Assembly: GCA_022606425.2 (NCBI GenBank)
Contig: JAHDVF020000992.1
Location: 248,001 to 312,000, forward strand
Direction: 5' to 3'
DNA: 64,000 bases
From: Lepidostoma basale
Taxonomy: Eukaryota > Arthropoda > Insecta > Trichoptera > Lepidostomatidae
Position numbers and translations under genes: made by a program. The notes beneath the pieces were generated by a model. The model searched no databases. It was not told the DNA's origin and saw nothing but the letters and a program-made list of their open reading frames with translations. Of this stretch, positions 30,481 through 40,199 are shown one piece after another. Positions within the stretch are counted from its first letter, which is position 1; the number at the start of each line of letters is the position of its first letter.

Positions 30481-30599
30481 CCGGATTCTCTCTCATCGAT
30501 AAAACAAAATAAAAGTGATCAATACGAATGCAAACGTCTGTTTTAATATAATCGATTTGTTAATTGTTTCTAAAACAATGACGTTAAACTCCATATTAA

Positions 30600-30698
30600 A
30601 TAACTGATACCAAAGAAAACGTTAGTTTTCTATAAGTTTTATTATATTTTATGAAAATGACATGTTTCGCCCTTCTAAGGCATTTGAATGATATGTTA
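30600..30698 (+). repeat. MITE-A arm
   Basis: AAGAAAACGTTAGTTTTCTA, then GACATGTTTCGCCCTTCTAA. A degenerate outer arm lies at 30528-30550. Confidence 0.6.
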
Positions 30699-31137
30699 AA
30701 CAATGGATATTACGCCTAATCACAAATTGAGTCACATCATAAATTATAATGCCTCATCACAAATTAAACGCTTCATATACGAGTACATGATTTTTTTATA
30801 TGATTTAGTATCGTCATGCAATGTATCTATTTCTATTTAAATAATATTAAGATGGAGTTTCCACATCAGAACATTTGAATATTTCCTCTTATGTAGGCTC
30901 TGTGCCTTCTGTTCGAGCGACTTTGGAATTGTGCAACCACAAATATGATACGGGAATACTTATATGGGAGATAATCATACATCTCAATACGTTTAGTTGA
31001 TTGCATTTCGATACGAGTCATCACCGCCGGTCCACTTTCTGAACACCCAGTGGTGTAATTAATATTTTTGACTCTAACATTATCATTCTATTGAATTTAT
31101 TGTTTCTAGAACAATGGTGTAAAACTCAATATTAAAT
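30699..31137. other. Intergenic, nothing assignable
   Basis: AT-rich, with the MITE-A outer-arm motif TTGTTTCTAGAACAATGGTG at 31100. Confidence 0.35.
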
Positions 31138-31562
31138 CATTAATACGAATGAAAACGTCTGCTTTCTAAAAAAATTATATGAATTACATATGGGAATAGG
31201 CTTCGGGAATTACCTCTGGGTATACCGATGGGAAGACCAATACAACTGGTGAACATGATCGTTTCGGAGATCGACGTCTTTCATATTCGTTCAGAAGACA
31301 AATACTCTTGACTTGGAGAGTATCTTGTATTCCTAATGTCGAACCATCTCTCATGCGTTCCTGGTATTATAAATTTATTATATTTTATCTCTTCTCAATA
31401 GATGCCTTAAACTATAATGATTTGATATTAAACTGATTTGAATTGATTTGATTCAAAAGTATAATAATGCCTTAGACAGGTGAAATATGCATTCACATTA
31501 ACTATAATAAAAGTTCTAGAAAACAAACGTTTTTAATTCATATAATATTATATTAATTATTC
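31138..31562. repeat. MITE-A palindrome interrupted by a LINE 3' end
   Basis: Left arm 31138-31185 (TAATACGAATGAAAACGTCT) and right arm 31472-31562 (AATGCCTTAGACAGGTGAAA to TTTTTAATTCATATAA) belong to one palindrome. Between them lies a jockey-like LINE end. Confidence 0.6.
31195..31465 (+). pseudogene. jockey/CR1-like LINE 3' end
   Basis: GLRELPLGIPMGRPIQLVNM-like codons, EIDVFHIR, then the same UTR as at 9860 (CTAATGTCGAACCATCTCTC, TTCTCAATAGATGCCTTAAA) and the TTGATTTGATT tail. About 270 bp, 5'-truncated. Confidence 0.68.
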
Positions 31563-31624
31563 TAGTGAAATTTATTAAGAGTTTTGCTGGTCATAGAAAA
31601 ATACTTATAAAATACATAAAATAA

Positions 31625-31835
31625 ATGTACTACGGAGTCAAGAAAGATCAAGGAAAACACGTCATAACCAAATTGATCATATTCATTAATGTTATAAGTT
31701 GGAAGAATTGACGGGCTTGTATTAATCGCTGTATGAATGTGGATGAATTTGAATCAGGATAGATTAGTGTGGCGGTCCACAGTTCTCTGCCTGCCTTTCT
31801 GTGGAAACTACGTGATTCGTCATTATTTTCATTTA
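31625..31835 (+). pseudogene. RTE-like LINE 3' end
   Basis: Plus-strand traces of PRKTRHNQIDHI, NRRACINRCMNVDEF and WRSTVLCLPFCGNYV with no open frame. The tandem tail is lost. Confidence 0.5.
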
Positions 31836-31854
31836 TTTATTTAAATACATCTAA

Positions 31855-31985
31855 ACGATTTCAGAATTATTTTCCAATACACTAAAGATGCAAGTTAGAG
31901 ATACACAATAATAAGTATTGTAATAAAATAATAAAAAGAGCGAGAAACATAAGATACATGACAAATTAATAAAATGAATAGGTAT
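31855..31985 (-). pseudogene. ATT-tailed LINE 3' UTR fragment
   Basis: TTATTTTCCAATACACTAAA, GCAAGTTAGAGATACACAAT and AAAAAGAGCGAGAAACATAA match the UTR at 29935-30060 in inverse orientation. Confidence 0.55.
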
Positions 31986-31994
31986 ACAATTATA

Positions 31995-32205
31995 ATAAAT
32001 CAAATCTCTCTCTCTCTCTGGTTTCAATCCTGGGATTGGTTTGCAGCAATTTCCTGTATTCTTCTCTTCCATTCTTCCCTGTCTTGTGCGGCTCTTTTGA
32101 AATCTCCATATGATGAGCAGCGCACGTCCACCAACAGGTCCTCCAGATACTCTCGGCGTGGGCGTCTCCTAGAGTTTGTCCCCTCGGTCATACCCTCCAT
32201 TATCA
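31995..32205 (-). pseudogene. LINE C-terminal end
   Basis: Minus frame 32206-32024: GMTEGTNSRRRPRREYLEDL, DVRCSSYGDFKRAAQDREEW, KRRIQEIAANQSQD. Same family as 28740-29500. Confidence 0.62.
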
Positions 32206-32530
32206 AATCAGTTTATTTTTTTACCCTCCAAAATCAAATCAAATCAGTTTATTTTTTTACCCTCCAAAATCAAATCAAATCAGTTTATTTCATCAATAGA
32301 CATTACAAAATTTATTTTAAGGCATCTATTGAGAACAGGTTAAATAATATAGTGTGTATATAGTATACTACCATAAACGCATGATAAATACAGTACTTCC
32401 CTCAGGTGAGCTACACTATCACAAAATACGTTAAACTCCCAGGTGATACGATTTAGCAAAGATATTGCTCTACCTACCGGCATAACTATTAGCAGGTTGG
32501 TTCTGCGTCGTGGGAGATAAAACAATTAAT
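32205..32530 (-). pseudogene. jockey/CR1-like LINE 3' end with tandem tail
   Basis: The tail is expanded into repeats of AAATCAAATCAGTTTATTTT with TTACCCTCC spacers (32204-32290). The UTR and the codons for VGRAISLLNRITWEFNVF and LFYLPRRRTNLLIV follow on the minus strand. Confidence 0.66.
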
Positions 32531-32915
32531 AACTTTTTAGTATTTCTCGTGTTAATACGGAATCTTATTTTTTTCATCAATACGATGTCATGCACGTTAA
32601 ATATGTCCCCCCAAATTCGTTAATAATAAGTCCGTTACACCGCACGCTGTCTGCATTTATTAAGAGATAACACTTGCTTTTTGCAATGGAAATAATTAGT
32701 ACGGAGTCATTCCGGTCTCGAGTCGAGATGGCGAGTGAAATAAAGTTCATCAAGCGGTCCATTGAGGCGCCCGCGCCCGCCAGCCTCACCCCCCGCTGGG
32801 CGCGGTACGACACATTAATACCGTGGAGAGAGACAATGGACCACGTATCGAATAACAAACACCGTTGATTAGGATCGCCGGAGTTGATTTGGAAGTGTGA
32901 AGAATTTAATTCTTA
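32531..32915. other. Unassigned, with a GC-rich island at 32700-32880
   Basis: 32745-32830 is strongly GC-rich (GAGGCGCCCGCGCCCGCC) in an AT-rich setting. Open frames exist on both strands (plus 32674-32868, minus 32858-32577) but neither has a recognised domain. Confidence 0.35.
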
Positions 32916-32999
32916 AGGTCCATTTACACTGGACAGTCATCAGCCGATACCGACACGTCACGCGTTAGCGTTGAGCAAATAATCGTTTTGTTTGTTTTC

Positions 33000-33345
33000 T
33001 TCTTCTTCTTCTTCAAGTGCCCTTTTGGGTCCCCCCAACGTTGGCGATCACCTCGGCTAACCTGTCCCTGTCCCGCGCCGCTCGGAACAGCTCCTCCACA
33101 CTTCGGATGCCGGTCCACTCCCTCACGTTTCGCAGCCAGGACATTTGTCTCCTTCCGGGCCCTCAATTTTTCCCTCCAATATCAGTTGGAGAAGGTGGTA
33201 CTTTTCCCCACTCAGTATATGACCCAGATGTGAGATCTTTTGAACCTTGATAGTTGATAACAATTCCCTGTCAACTCTAGCTCGCCTCAGGACTTCGGTA
33301 TTGGTAACCATGTCTGTCCAGGGAACTCTTTTTTTTAACTTGTTT
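33000..33345 (-). pseudogene. LINE C-terminus, (GAA)n-tailed family
   Basis: Minus: DMVTNTEVLRRARVDRELLS, KISHLGHILSGEKYHLLQLI, LEGKIEG and, after a shift, a RSVEELFRAARDRDR-like end. The (CTT)n at 33000-33015 is the tail. Other copies: 38105, 41080, 56155, all minus. Confidence 0.66.
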
Positions 33346-33356
33346 GTTTTAATAAT

Positions 33357-33432
33357 AATAATAATAATTAGGCTAATTTGTAAGGCGCCGTTTTCGTGAA
33401 TAGCTCACCTCAAGGGCGCTTAATAATTCTGT
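33357..33432 (-). pseudogene. ATT-tailed LINE 3' tail
   Basis: AATAATAATAATTAGGCTAA then GCGCCGTTTTCGTGAATAGC and TCACCTCAAGGGCGCTTAA, the inverse of 30056-30128. Confidence 0.6.
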
Positions 33433-33699
33433 AACTTGTGTATGTATGTACAGTCATTTTCCCAGGTGTTGCAACAAGTGGTTTGTCAATTACTCAGCCA
33501 GGCAAAACATATTTTATAAACACGGTGTGGCCTTTCCTGACCAAAATGATCAAATAGAGAAAATCTGCAAACTATAAACGCTGCAAGCTAGTCTCTGCAG
33601 TTTGAGTTCCACAGTTGATAATTCTATTAACACAAGACCATTTGTGATTTATTTCAATATATAAAATAAACAAACATACATTTTAATATTGATTAAAAT

Positions 33700-33815
33700 G
33701 TCAGTCTTGTAATATTTATCACATTTGATAATGGCCTAACAAGAAGAAACACGTCACTCTCGTAATAAATAACAAAACTTCTAGAAAACTTGTGTTAAGT
33801 ACTGGTTAAGAATTT
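33700..33815 (-). repeat. MITE-A arm inside the TIR element
   Basis: CACATTTGATAATGGCCTAA, GAAACACGTCACTCTCGTAA and ACTTCTAGAAAACTTGTG. Confidence 0.55.
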
Positions 33816-33868
33816 TATGAAACATACTTTTTTTGATACTTACATAAAACCTACGTGGTACATTGACA

Positions 33869-34057
33869 TTAAACAGTACAATTAGTCTTGTGATCTTGCG
33901 ACAGTTGGGTCCTGTGATCTTGGCCTTCCTTGGTTAACTTGCCATCCTTGTCCTTCTTTTTCTGAGCATAACTGAGCCCCGCCTTGTCGAAGTCCAGCGG
34001 AACCACCCCCAGGTCGCCGCTGAAGCGATTCTTAGCCACCTGCAAGTACTTCTTGCC
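33869..34057 (-). CDS. Mitochondrial DNA helicase (Twinkle) C-terminal exon or captured fragment
   Basis: A minus-strand frame of 62 codons from GGC at 34057 to TAA at 33871-33869 reads [40 protein letters not shown], then a Gln/His/Thr-rich tail. K-K/R-YLQV-x-KNRF-x-GD-x-GV-x-PL-x-F-x-K is the conserved extreme C-terminus of Twinkle, the hexameric RecA-type 5'-3' helicase of the mitochondrial replisome; the catalytic Walker motifs lie upstream and are not in the window. Third positions are rich in G and C, unlike the surroundings, and there are no stops, so it has been under coding constraint until recently. The frame is open for 12 further codons upstream (to 34093); candidate acceptor AGs precede GCAAG and ACACC but lack a good pyrimidine tract. 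No other Twinkle exon is seen to the right, and the exon lies within a transposon, so it may be a captured fragment. Confidence 0.7.
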   Translation of the reverse strand, partial: GKKYLQVAKNRFSGDLGVVPLDFDKAGLSYAQKKKDKDGKLTKEGQDHRTQLSQDHKTNCTV

Positions 34058-34384
34058 TTTTGATGGTGTCTTATTAATTTTAATTAATGCAGACTCCGTT
34101 CATATTATATTTAAATTTCGAGATAATCACCTTCTTCATGGCGAATTTAAATGGTAGTAAAAATGGTATTCTGTAAAAAAAAAAATATGTGCTGTAGGAA
34201 ACACATCCTCAAAAATATTGATAATTTTTATTAAGTGTCAACTTTATGTAGGTATGTGCTTTTCTCGGCAGCCCCCGACGGCGATTTTATTACAGCATTT
34301 GAGATAACGAGTCAGTGAGATTCAAGGCTATTTTTATCGTGACGTGTCGGTATCGGCTGATGACTGTCCAGTGTAAATGGACCT

Positions 34385-34989
34385 TTAGGCGGTAAGCGAT
34401 CGTGGAAGCGTTTAATGCAAATATTCATGTACTAATACTGCTATTAAAATTAAAAGAAAAAACATTTATAAATCGCTGTTATTACGTTTGAATAACTTAA
34501 TGAAAACATTGTTTTTTCACAACGCTTTTTTTGCATTTTTCACAAACATCAAAATTTCTACACTGTCGAAGGGTTTCTGTGAAGAATTTATTTAATTGTA
34601 TTATTTCTCATCATCGAGAGAATAATAAAAAATATTTAAAACTTTATATCGGTTTAGCAATTATGAAGGCTTAAAACCGAAACGAGTTGTGAAAAACGAA
34701 TTCAAGCGTGGTGTTAAAAATTATAAAAAAATGATCATACAATAGTGCTAACGCCTTAAGTTAATAAAAAATTACATTACCTACGACGATGAATCTTTGT
34801 TAAGATTACTTGTGTAATACATATTTGATATTGAAGAGCGAAATGTAAATAGATTGTCCGATACATGCAAATACATAAAATCACATCACATTATGAAACT
34901 ATTTAAAGATACAGCTATGTATTCATCGTGTCTCTATTGAGAGAAATCTTATTTCTGGCTACTTATCTCTGTAAACACGTGGCTATATA
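34385..34989. repeat. Unassigned DNA with a diverged palindromic repeat
   Basis: 34510-34740 contains inverted TTTTTCACAACG / GTGAAAAACG motifs and a GAAGGCTTAAAACC-GAAACGAGTTGTG segment at 34662-34691, again the stem then GAAAC-N2-GUU layout but without a CUGANGA box. The remainder is AT-rich. Confidence 0.4.
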
Positions 34990-35251
34990 CAGTGCCGGAT
35001 TAAGCCAGCGCGGGCCCTGTAGAAAATGTTAAGAAAAGAGAAATAATGTTTTATGTGATAACAAAATATAATACAACTTAGTTTTACTTTAATTTTCTAA
35101 AATAATGTGATGGTTTACAAAATAAAAAAAAACATTGTTTAATTATGAATCGGCAACACAAAATTATTGTGAATATAGAAAAAAAAGAGTTAATTACATT
35201 AAAATATTATTAAAGGTAGGTTGTTCGGACTATTTAGCTAATCCGACACTG
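34990..35251. mobile_element. hAT-type MITE (subfamily 1)
   Basis: Left end CAGTGCCGGATTAAGCC and right end GCTAATCCGACACTG are inverted with two mismatches in 14. Flanking octamers GCTATATA and TTTGTATA match at 5 of 8 positions, compatible with an aged 8-bp duplication. 262 bp, non-coding. A further left end of this subfamily (CAGGGCCGGATTAG) is at 63755. Confidence 0.55.
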
Positions 35252-35690
35252 TTTGTATAAAACTATAATAGCGTGATTGATAAAAGCACAACACCTGGTA
35301 AAAAGTAGATCTCAAGAGCCAATACTCAAGGAACCTGACATAGAGTGGCCACTCGAGAATCACACAAGGAGGCGGGTTACCTACTCATTAAAGAAGATTC
35401 TTCTCATTGATTTCTTACAAGTAAACTCGGATTCCCAACCTGTAGTTTCATGCTTGAAAATAATGTAACGATTCTTTGATATCAATACTTAATTATAATT
35501 AGTAGCGTAGTAAGAAACATCATCCCCCATTACGTATTTATTGTTTCTAGGACAATGATATAGAATTCTTATTCCTCTTCTTTTTGAACTTATAGATCAT
35601 CGAACTGTTCCTATTGTTAGGTTGGCCATTCTAGGGAAGTTGACTCTAAGTAATCCCTTCACCTTTTTGGTGGTTTTGGGAGACAAAAAC
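35252..35690. other. Intergenic, nothing assignable
   Basis: A 63-codon frame at 35277 has no recognisable content. Confidence 0.35.
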
Positions 35691-35694
35691 CACT

Positions 35695-35855
35695 CGTGCG
35701 TTCTAGAAGTTTTATTTTGTTTTGCGAGAATGACAAGTTTCGCATTAATAAGGCATTATCAAATGTTGTAACATTTGATGATGCCTTATTAATGCGAAAT
35801 ATGTCAATCTTATCAAAATAAGACTTCTACACGTTTTCATTCGTATTAATTACTA
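35695..35855. repeat. MITE-A palindrome
   Basis: Arms with TTCTAGAAGTTTTATTTTG and GACTTCTACACGTTTTCATT. The centre has AAATGTTGTAACATTTGATG. The GAAA box reads GCGAAATATGTC. Confidence 0.65.
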
Positions 35856-36079
35856 AAAACCCAAAAAAAACGTTTTGCAGAATGCTAATGAATTCACGAG
35901 ACGAGACAGATATAGATACATATTTTTTTTTACATAATGTAATACGTATTTGAAAAAAATTTGAATTCATTTATCATTCTTTATCCCCGAAACGATGAAC
36001 CTAACCTCTAATCAATAAAGTTTTAAGATAATCAAATGATTTAACTGAAATCTCTTGATGGAAGTTCATTTTTAATAAT

Positions 36080-36215
36080 AATAAAATAAAATTATGTTTT
36101 TTTAACTGCTTCTACATTTGTCTTTATTTCAACAGTGACAGATTTCACCAGGCTTGCTGTCGAAATAAAGATAAATGTGGAAGTAGTTATAAAAAAACAT
36201 GGTTGTATTTCATTA
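36080..36215. repeat. Group-2 palindrome, collapsed core
   Basis: CTGCTTCTACATTTGTCTTT and GATAAATGTGGAAGTAGTTA face each other around AGTGACAGATTTCACCAGGC. Core boxes are mutated. Confidence 0.58.
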
Positions 36216-36284
36216 TTAATGAAGTTTTTAAATATCAGACCCCTAAAAAGTTAGAGAAATCAGCGCGTTTACGCTGATAAATGA

Positions 36285-36440
36285 GAGATGACCTCGTGGC
36301 ATAGTGGCAACATTCCCGGGTTCAATTTCGTGACAGCGTGATTCTCACACGGTCTGGTGTAGAATTCACGTGACAGTAAAATGGCGATAGATAAGCTACC
36401 TGTCATGAGAATGAATATAATAGCTTTTCCCCTACATGTC
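36285..36440 (+). mobile_element. SINE-A copy with internal deletion
   Basis: GACCTCGTGGCATAGTGGCA joins directly to CCGGGTTCAATTTCG (B-box region), then GGTCTGGTGTAGAATTCACG to the family end. The segment between the boxes is missing. Confidence 0.65.
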
Positions 36441-37015
36441 AAGAACGAACAGTGTAGTGGACTATTATTTCTCCCTTCGACGTGATGGTTAGTTATTTCG
36501 TTAGTGACCAGTTAGTGAGTAAAATTTAAAACACAATAATTTCAATACACTTTGGTAATTGAAAATAATTATAATCTACAAAATATTAAAAAACACGACA
36601 TGTTTAATATTTTGTGGATTATAAATAAAGTTATATTCAATTTCCAATTTCCTATGGAATTTCAGAATGTTAATGCCTTAGCTTTCAATAAAATACTTTT
36701 AATACGAAGAGCGTTATAATTAGATGATTGCTCAATTTTAGGTCTCTTCTAAGTAGGGTCCCTTCCATGAAAAAGTCCCTCGTACTGGTTATTGGTTACA
36801 CCCATGCAAATAACACTATTTGATATAAAAACCTCACTTCAACAGGTACATTGACCGACGCTGTAAAGCGACCACTAATTATCGACAGTAAAAAATATTT
36901 ATGATATCTCTATTCGAATATTTTATTCCGTATCTATGGGATCTTCACAACCTCTGCTTTGCATATCACGAGACAAGGACTTTATATATCTTAGGAGCCA
37001 GTTTGTGGTGTATGT
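36441..37015. other. Intergenic; short inverted pair
   Basis: 36540-36660 has a loose inverted repeat (ATAATCTACAAAATATTAAA against TTTAATATTTTGTGGATTAT). Otherwise nothing. Confidence 0.4.
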
Positions 37016-37179
37016 CAGTGCTTCCCAATTAGATCTTCCTGCGTACTACTTACAAAAAAGCCCTCAAACTCACTTACCCCTTTCAAGAAAGACCTCAAAC
37101 TCGCGTACCCTTACGGGAATGCTAAATAAAAAAATTAAAATAAATTTAAACTTTTATTATCATCAAAATACATTTTTGA

Positions 37180-37485
37180 CAACAAAAACAACAACAAACC
37201 ATCACGCCGTTTTCCCGTAGAGGTAGGCAGAGAGAATGAACTGCCACACTACTCTATTCTGGCACACCTCTCTAGATTCCTCCACATTCATACAGCAAGT
37301 CATACACGCACGTTAATTCTTTCGACTTCTAACATGACCAACCTTAAAAAATTTGTTTAATTTGGTCATGCCAGGTCTTCCTCGGTCTACCTCGACTCCG
37401 TACTCCATTTACATCATTAACGTATCATTTTTTAACCATTCTTTCTCCATCCATGCTCTCCATATGTCCGAACCAACCAATTTCT
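37180..37485 (-). pseudogene. RTE-like LINE 3' end, (GTT)n-tailed subfamily
   Basis: AACAACAACAAACCATCACG marks the tail; minus strand codons for SILSAYLYGKTA, RACMTCCMNVEES, GRPRKTWHDQ and ERMDGERMVKK follow. Broken frame. Belongs with the copies at 1456 and 51895. Confidence 0.66.
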
Positions 37486-37639
37486 TAACGAGTTACAAGA
37501 AACACTTTCCAATTTTTCTGGACCTACCGAAATAATTCCGTGTTGAAAATGTGTAAAGTCACATCAATTTTCGTTAATGACCATATTCTTTTCCATTTAC
37601 TAGTGTATATAAACAGCAACAAGCTGAAATTTCGTCACA

Positions 37640-37742
37640 TTTGAAGGGCCCTTTGATGCCTTAGAAGGGTGAAACATGTCATTCCCATAAAATATAATAA
37701 AACTTCTAGAAAGCTGACGTTTTCATTCGTATTAATTATTTA
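37640..37742 (-). repeat. MITE-A arm with intact GAAACAUGUC
   Basis: Plus text: GATGCCTTAGAAGGGTGAAA, then CATGTCATTCCCATAAAAT and AACTTCTAGAAAGCTGACGT. Stem II is 5 bp (GCCUU/AGGGU). There is no stem I partner. Confidence 0.6.
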
Positions 37743-37829
37743 ATATAGAGTTCAAGAAACAATAAATACATCAATATACAGTTTTAATGACAGTGAAAAT
37801 CAGTTTAATTTGACAAATGTGCACGCTTT

Positions 37830-38050
37830 TCTTTGCATAACTCTGAAAGATCTGGTTGCTTTTGGGTCCGCTTTAGTCTCAAGTCGTCTTTGAATTAGTG
37901 ACGATGTTTAGTTTTTAAGTTTGTCGTGGCCGAAAATTCACTCTCACAAAGAAACGTCTTGCAAAATCGCAGTAAATATTTTATTGCTGCTTCGCTGACA
38001 CCATAAATGTCTTTTATATCAGCCCAAAAATTACCTAGCGATTGCTCTGC
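37830..38050 (-). pseudogene. hAT transposase dimerisation-domain fragment
   Basis: Minus strand: FWADIKDIYGVSEAAIKYLL, then FLCESEFSATTNLKTKHR, stop, and in-frame FKDDLRLK. The F-L-C-E-S-x-FS-x-x-x-x-x-KTKHR pattern with a following DDLR is the C-terminal hAT dimerisation domain. The rest of the transposase, including its catalytic residues, is absent. Confidence 0.72.
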
Positions 38051-38104
38051 AAAACAACTCTTCGCCAATTGTTGATTGCGTTATTGTTTTTTACAAATTT
38101 ATTA

Positions 38105-38640
38105 TCATCTTCTTCTTGAAGTGCCCTGTTGAGTCCTCCCAACGTTGGCGATCACCTCGGCGAACCTGTCCCAGTCCTGCGCCGCTCGGAACAGCTCCTC
38201 CACACTTCGGATGCCGGTCCACTCTCTCACGTATCGCAGCCAGGACATTTGTCTCCTACCGGGCCCTTGGCGTCCCTCAACTTTTCCCTCCAATATCAGT
38301 TGGAGAAGGTTGAAAAAGTTCCGAACCTTGATAGTTGATAACAGTTCCCTTTCAATTCTAGCTCGCCTCAGGACTTCGGTATTGGTAACCATGTCTGTCA
38401 GGGAATTCTGAGCATTCGGCGATGGAGCCACATTTTAAATGCTTCCAAGCTGTTCATTGACTTGACTTTCAAGGTTCACGTTTCACATCCATACAATAAA
38501 ACAGACCACAATAGCATTTGATCATTCTCTGGTGGAGTTTCAATTTTATGTTATCATCGTAGAAGAGTGATTTCATTTAATTAAACGTGGCTCTTGCTGC
38601 CTCAATTTTGCATTTTATCTCTACATCTGGGTCAAGAGAT
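38105..38640 (-). pseudogene. LINE C-terminus, (GAA)n-tailed family
   Basis: Minus frame 38431-38105: DMVTNTEVLRRARIERELLS, NLLQLILEGKVEGRQGPGRR, QMSWLRYVREWTGIRSVEEL, FRAAQDWDRFAEVIANVGR. It lacks the HLGHILRGEKYH segment, a small deletion of about 16 codons. Continues upstream (KSLFYDDNIKLKLHQRMIK-like) to 38640. Confidence 0.68.
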
Positions 38641-38742
38641 GTATTGTCTTAATCAAGATATTTTAATTTATGCTGCGCGTAAGCCTTGATACAAATTCAC
38701 GTACCCCTGGAGGGTACGCGTACCACTAATTGAGAAATACTG

Positions 38743-39004
38743 ATGTATAGTATACGAGTATATACTACTTCAGTCATCAAACATACGAATAATATACCAT
38801 AAATCTAAAATATATTACGCCTCTATGAATAATTCCTGGATAGTTAAACTAGGAACTACACCCAGTATGTTAAAATCAAGCCATGAATTAATAATTCATC
38901 ACAATTATAAATCTTCATCATCTTCTTCAACTTATTGACTTAAGAGTCTGTTATTACAGGATTATCTTCCTGTGATGCTGAACTTCTTAGTACCTACAAC
39001 ATAT
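38743..39004. other. Intergenic, nothing assignable
   Basis: AT-rich; a TTCTTC run near 38920 may be a LINE tail remnant. Confidence 0.35.
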
Positions 39005-39358
39005 CTAATATAGATTGAGAAGAATGTGCGGGAAAACGATGTATGATAGAATAACAAACTATGAAAAATGAAGAAATGTAAGGCAGATTCAAATTAGAAT
39101 TGAAAATAATCAGTTAAATGGTTTGACATATGGAACGAATGGATGAGAGAAAAATAATAGAAAATGGTCGAGAAAATCACGTCCAAATTAATAAATTAAT
39201 AAAATGCGGCCACATTCGAAGTCGGAAAAATCAACGTGCGATATCTATAAATATATGAATGTAGAGGAGCTCTTGAGGTATGCCGGGACAGAGCAGTGTA
39301 GCGATTCATCCTCTCTGCCTATCTCTCCGGGAAAACGGCGTGATAGTTAGTTGTTTAA
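39005..39358 (+). pseudogene. RTE-like LINE 3' end, decayed
   Basis: RRMCGKTMYDRITNYEK, CKAD, WFDIWNEWMRE-like, INKLIKCGHIRSRKNQRAIS and VEELLRYAGTEQCSDSSSLP-like traces in mixed frames, then CGGCGTGATAGTTAGTTG, the tail. Confidence 0.6.
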
Positions 39359-39419
39359 AAAAACAATGAATAATTTGTATTTTCATTCAAAAATTTAACA
39401 ATCCAATAGGATATATTTT

Positions 39420-39625
39420 TATAATTTTAGATAAACTTAAGGCGTTAACACTGTGGAATTCCATAATGTCAATTTTTTTATGAAAAAAAAAACATGTTTT
39501 TTCCACTTTTAAGTTTATTTTTCTTGACATCCCTTCATTATCGGGAGAACGATATAAACTCAATAACGTTCTCCCGATGATGAAGGTGTAAGCCTTCGAA
39601 ACATGTCGAGAAAAATAAGCACAAA
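39420..39625. repeat. Group-3 palindromic repeat
   Basis: The left arm (minus) has lost stem II, so CCGATAATGAAGG joins GATGTCAAGAAAAATAA. The right arm is complete. The arms share TCGGGAGAACG / CGTTCTCCCGA. Confidence 0.65.
39569..39612 (+). ncRNA. Hammerhead-ribozyme-like motif, group 3
   Basis: UUCUC; CCGAUGA (one change, U4 to C, from CUGANGA); one U; GAAGG, loop UGUAAG, CCUUC; GAAACAUGUC; GAGAA. UUCUC/GAGAA is a perfect 5-bp stem I, stem II is a perfect 5 bp, the triplet is GUC. C at position 4 would be expected to impair catalysis. Confidence 0.5.
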
Positions 39626-40074
39626 AGTACCTTTATATATTAAAATTGCATCAGAAAATAATAGACCGTTAAAAACACACATCATGAGTCTCTCTAATCA
39701 TAGATTTTTTACTTTATCTTCAACGTTTGCACAAGATGCTGGTAGTCGGATAACAAATCTCAATCTTTTAGCAGAAACAACAGAGCCGCACACTTAAACA
39801 GCGATTAAATATTGCCAAAGAACGGTTATCTCCCAGCTTATCTCCGACTTAATTTGTGAGCGAGGAGTTAGTAACCTTGTTTGTGATTACTCAATCGCGG
39901 TTTTTTTGTTCGCCGTTCTGGTTAGCAAAAACTGATGCACTTAGTGTTCATTAGCATTTTGTTTTTACAAAACGCAGAATCATTTACGTAGGTGGGCTCA
40001 CCAGTCGGCCTAATGACACCGCCACTGACGGCACGTAACAATTTTACAAGCAAATAAAACTAAAACATCTTCTT
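39626..40074. other. Intergenic, nothing firm
   Basis: Plus frame 39603-39797 (64 codons) begins in the repeat and has no known domain. Confidence 0.35.
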
Positions 40075-40188
40075 CTTCGATGGAGCGTAGGGTAAGCATT
40101 TCTGCTACTCCAAGAAGGTTCTGAGTTCTATTAGTATCGGCTCTGACCTCTATTCCATACGTCATGATGGGGCGAACTCATGCCTTAT
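40075..40188 (-). pseudogene. LINE fragment, same family as 17200
   Basis: GCATTTCTGCTACTCCAAGA, GGTTCTGAGTTCTATTAGTA and TCCATACGTCATGATGGGGC correspond on the minus strand to RPIMTYGIEVRADTNRTQNL and RVAEMLTLRS. Confidence 0.55.
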
Positions 40189-40199
40189 TATTTACTTTA

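Larger units (their letters stand above)
32916..34384. mobile_element. TIR element (PIF/Harbinger-like) enclosing a host exon
   Basis: Termini of about 47 bp are exact inverse copies: AGGTCCATTTACACTGGACA then GTCATCAGCCGATACCGACA at the left (32916-32962), inverted at 34338-34384. TTA flanks both ends, the 3-bp duplication typical of PIF/Harbinger. No transposase is visible. Inside, from the left: a LINE end (33000-33345), a LINE tail (33357-33430), a MITE-A copy (33700-33815) and the minus-strand Twinkle C-terminal exon (33869-34057). Element class is inferred only from the duplication length and end sequence. Confidence 0.68.
37016..38742. mobile_element. hAT-type transposon with nested insertions
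   Basis: Ends CAGTGCTTCCCAATTAG and CTAATTGAGAAATACTG are inverted, matching at 14 of 17. The right sub-terminal GTACCCCTGGAGGGTACGCG is typical of hAT elements. Flanking octamers GTGTATGT and ATGTATAG match at 5 of 8. It contains a decayed transposase C-terminus and later insertions of an RTE end, a MITE-A arm and a LINE end. Confidence 0.68.

Noticed and set aside
34100..34200. A second helicase exon after the acceptor-like T-run then ACAG near 34178 (minus)
   Set aside because: The following codons reach a stop after seven residues and do not resemble the helicase.
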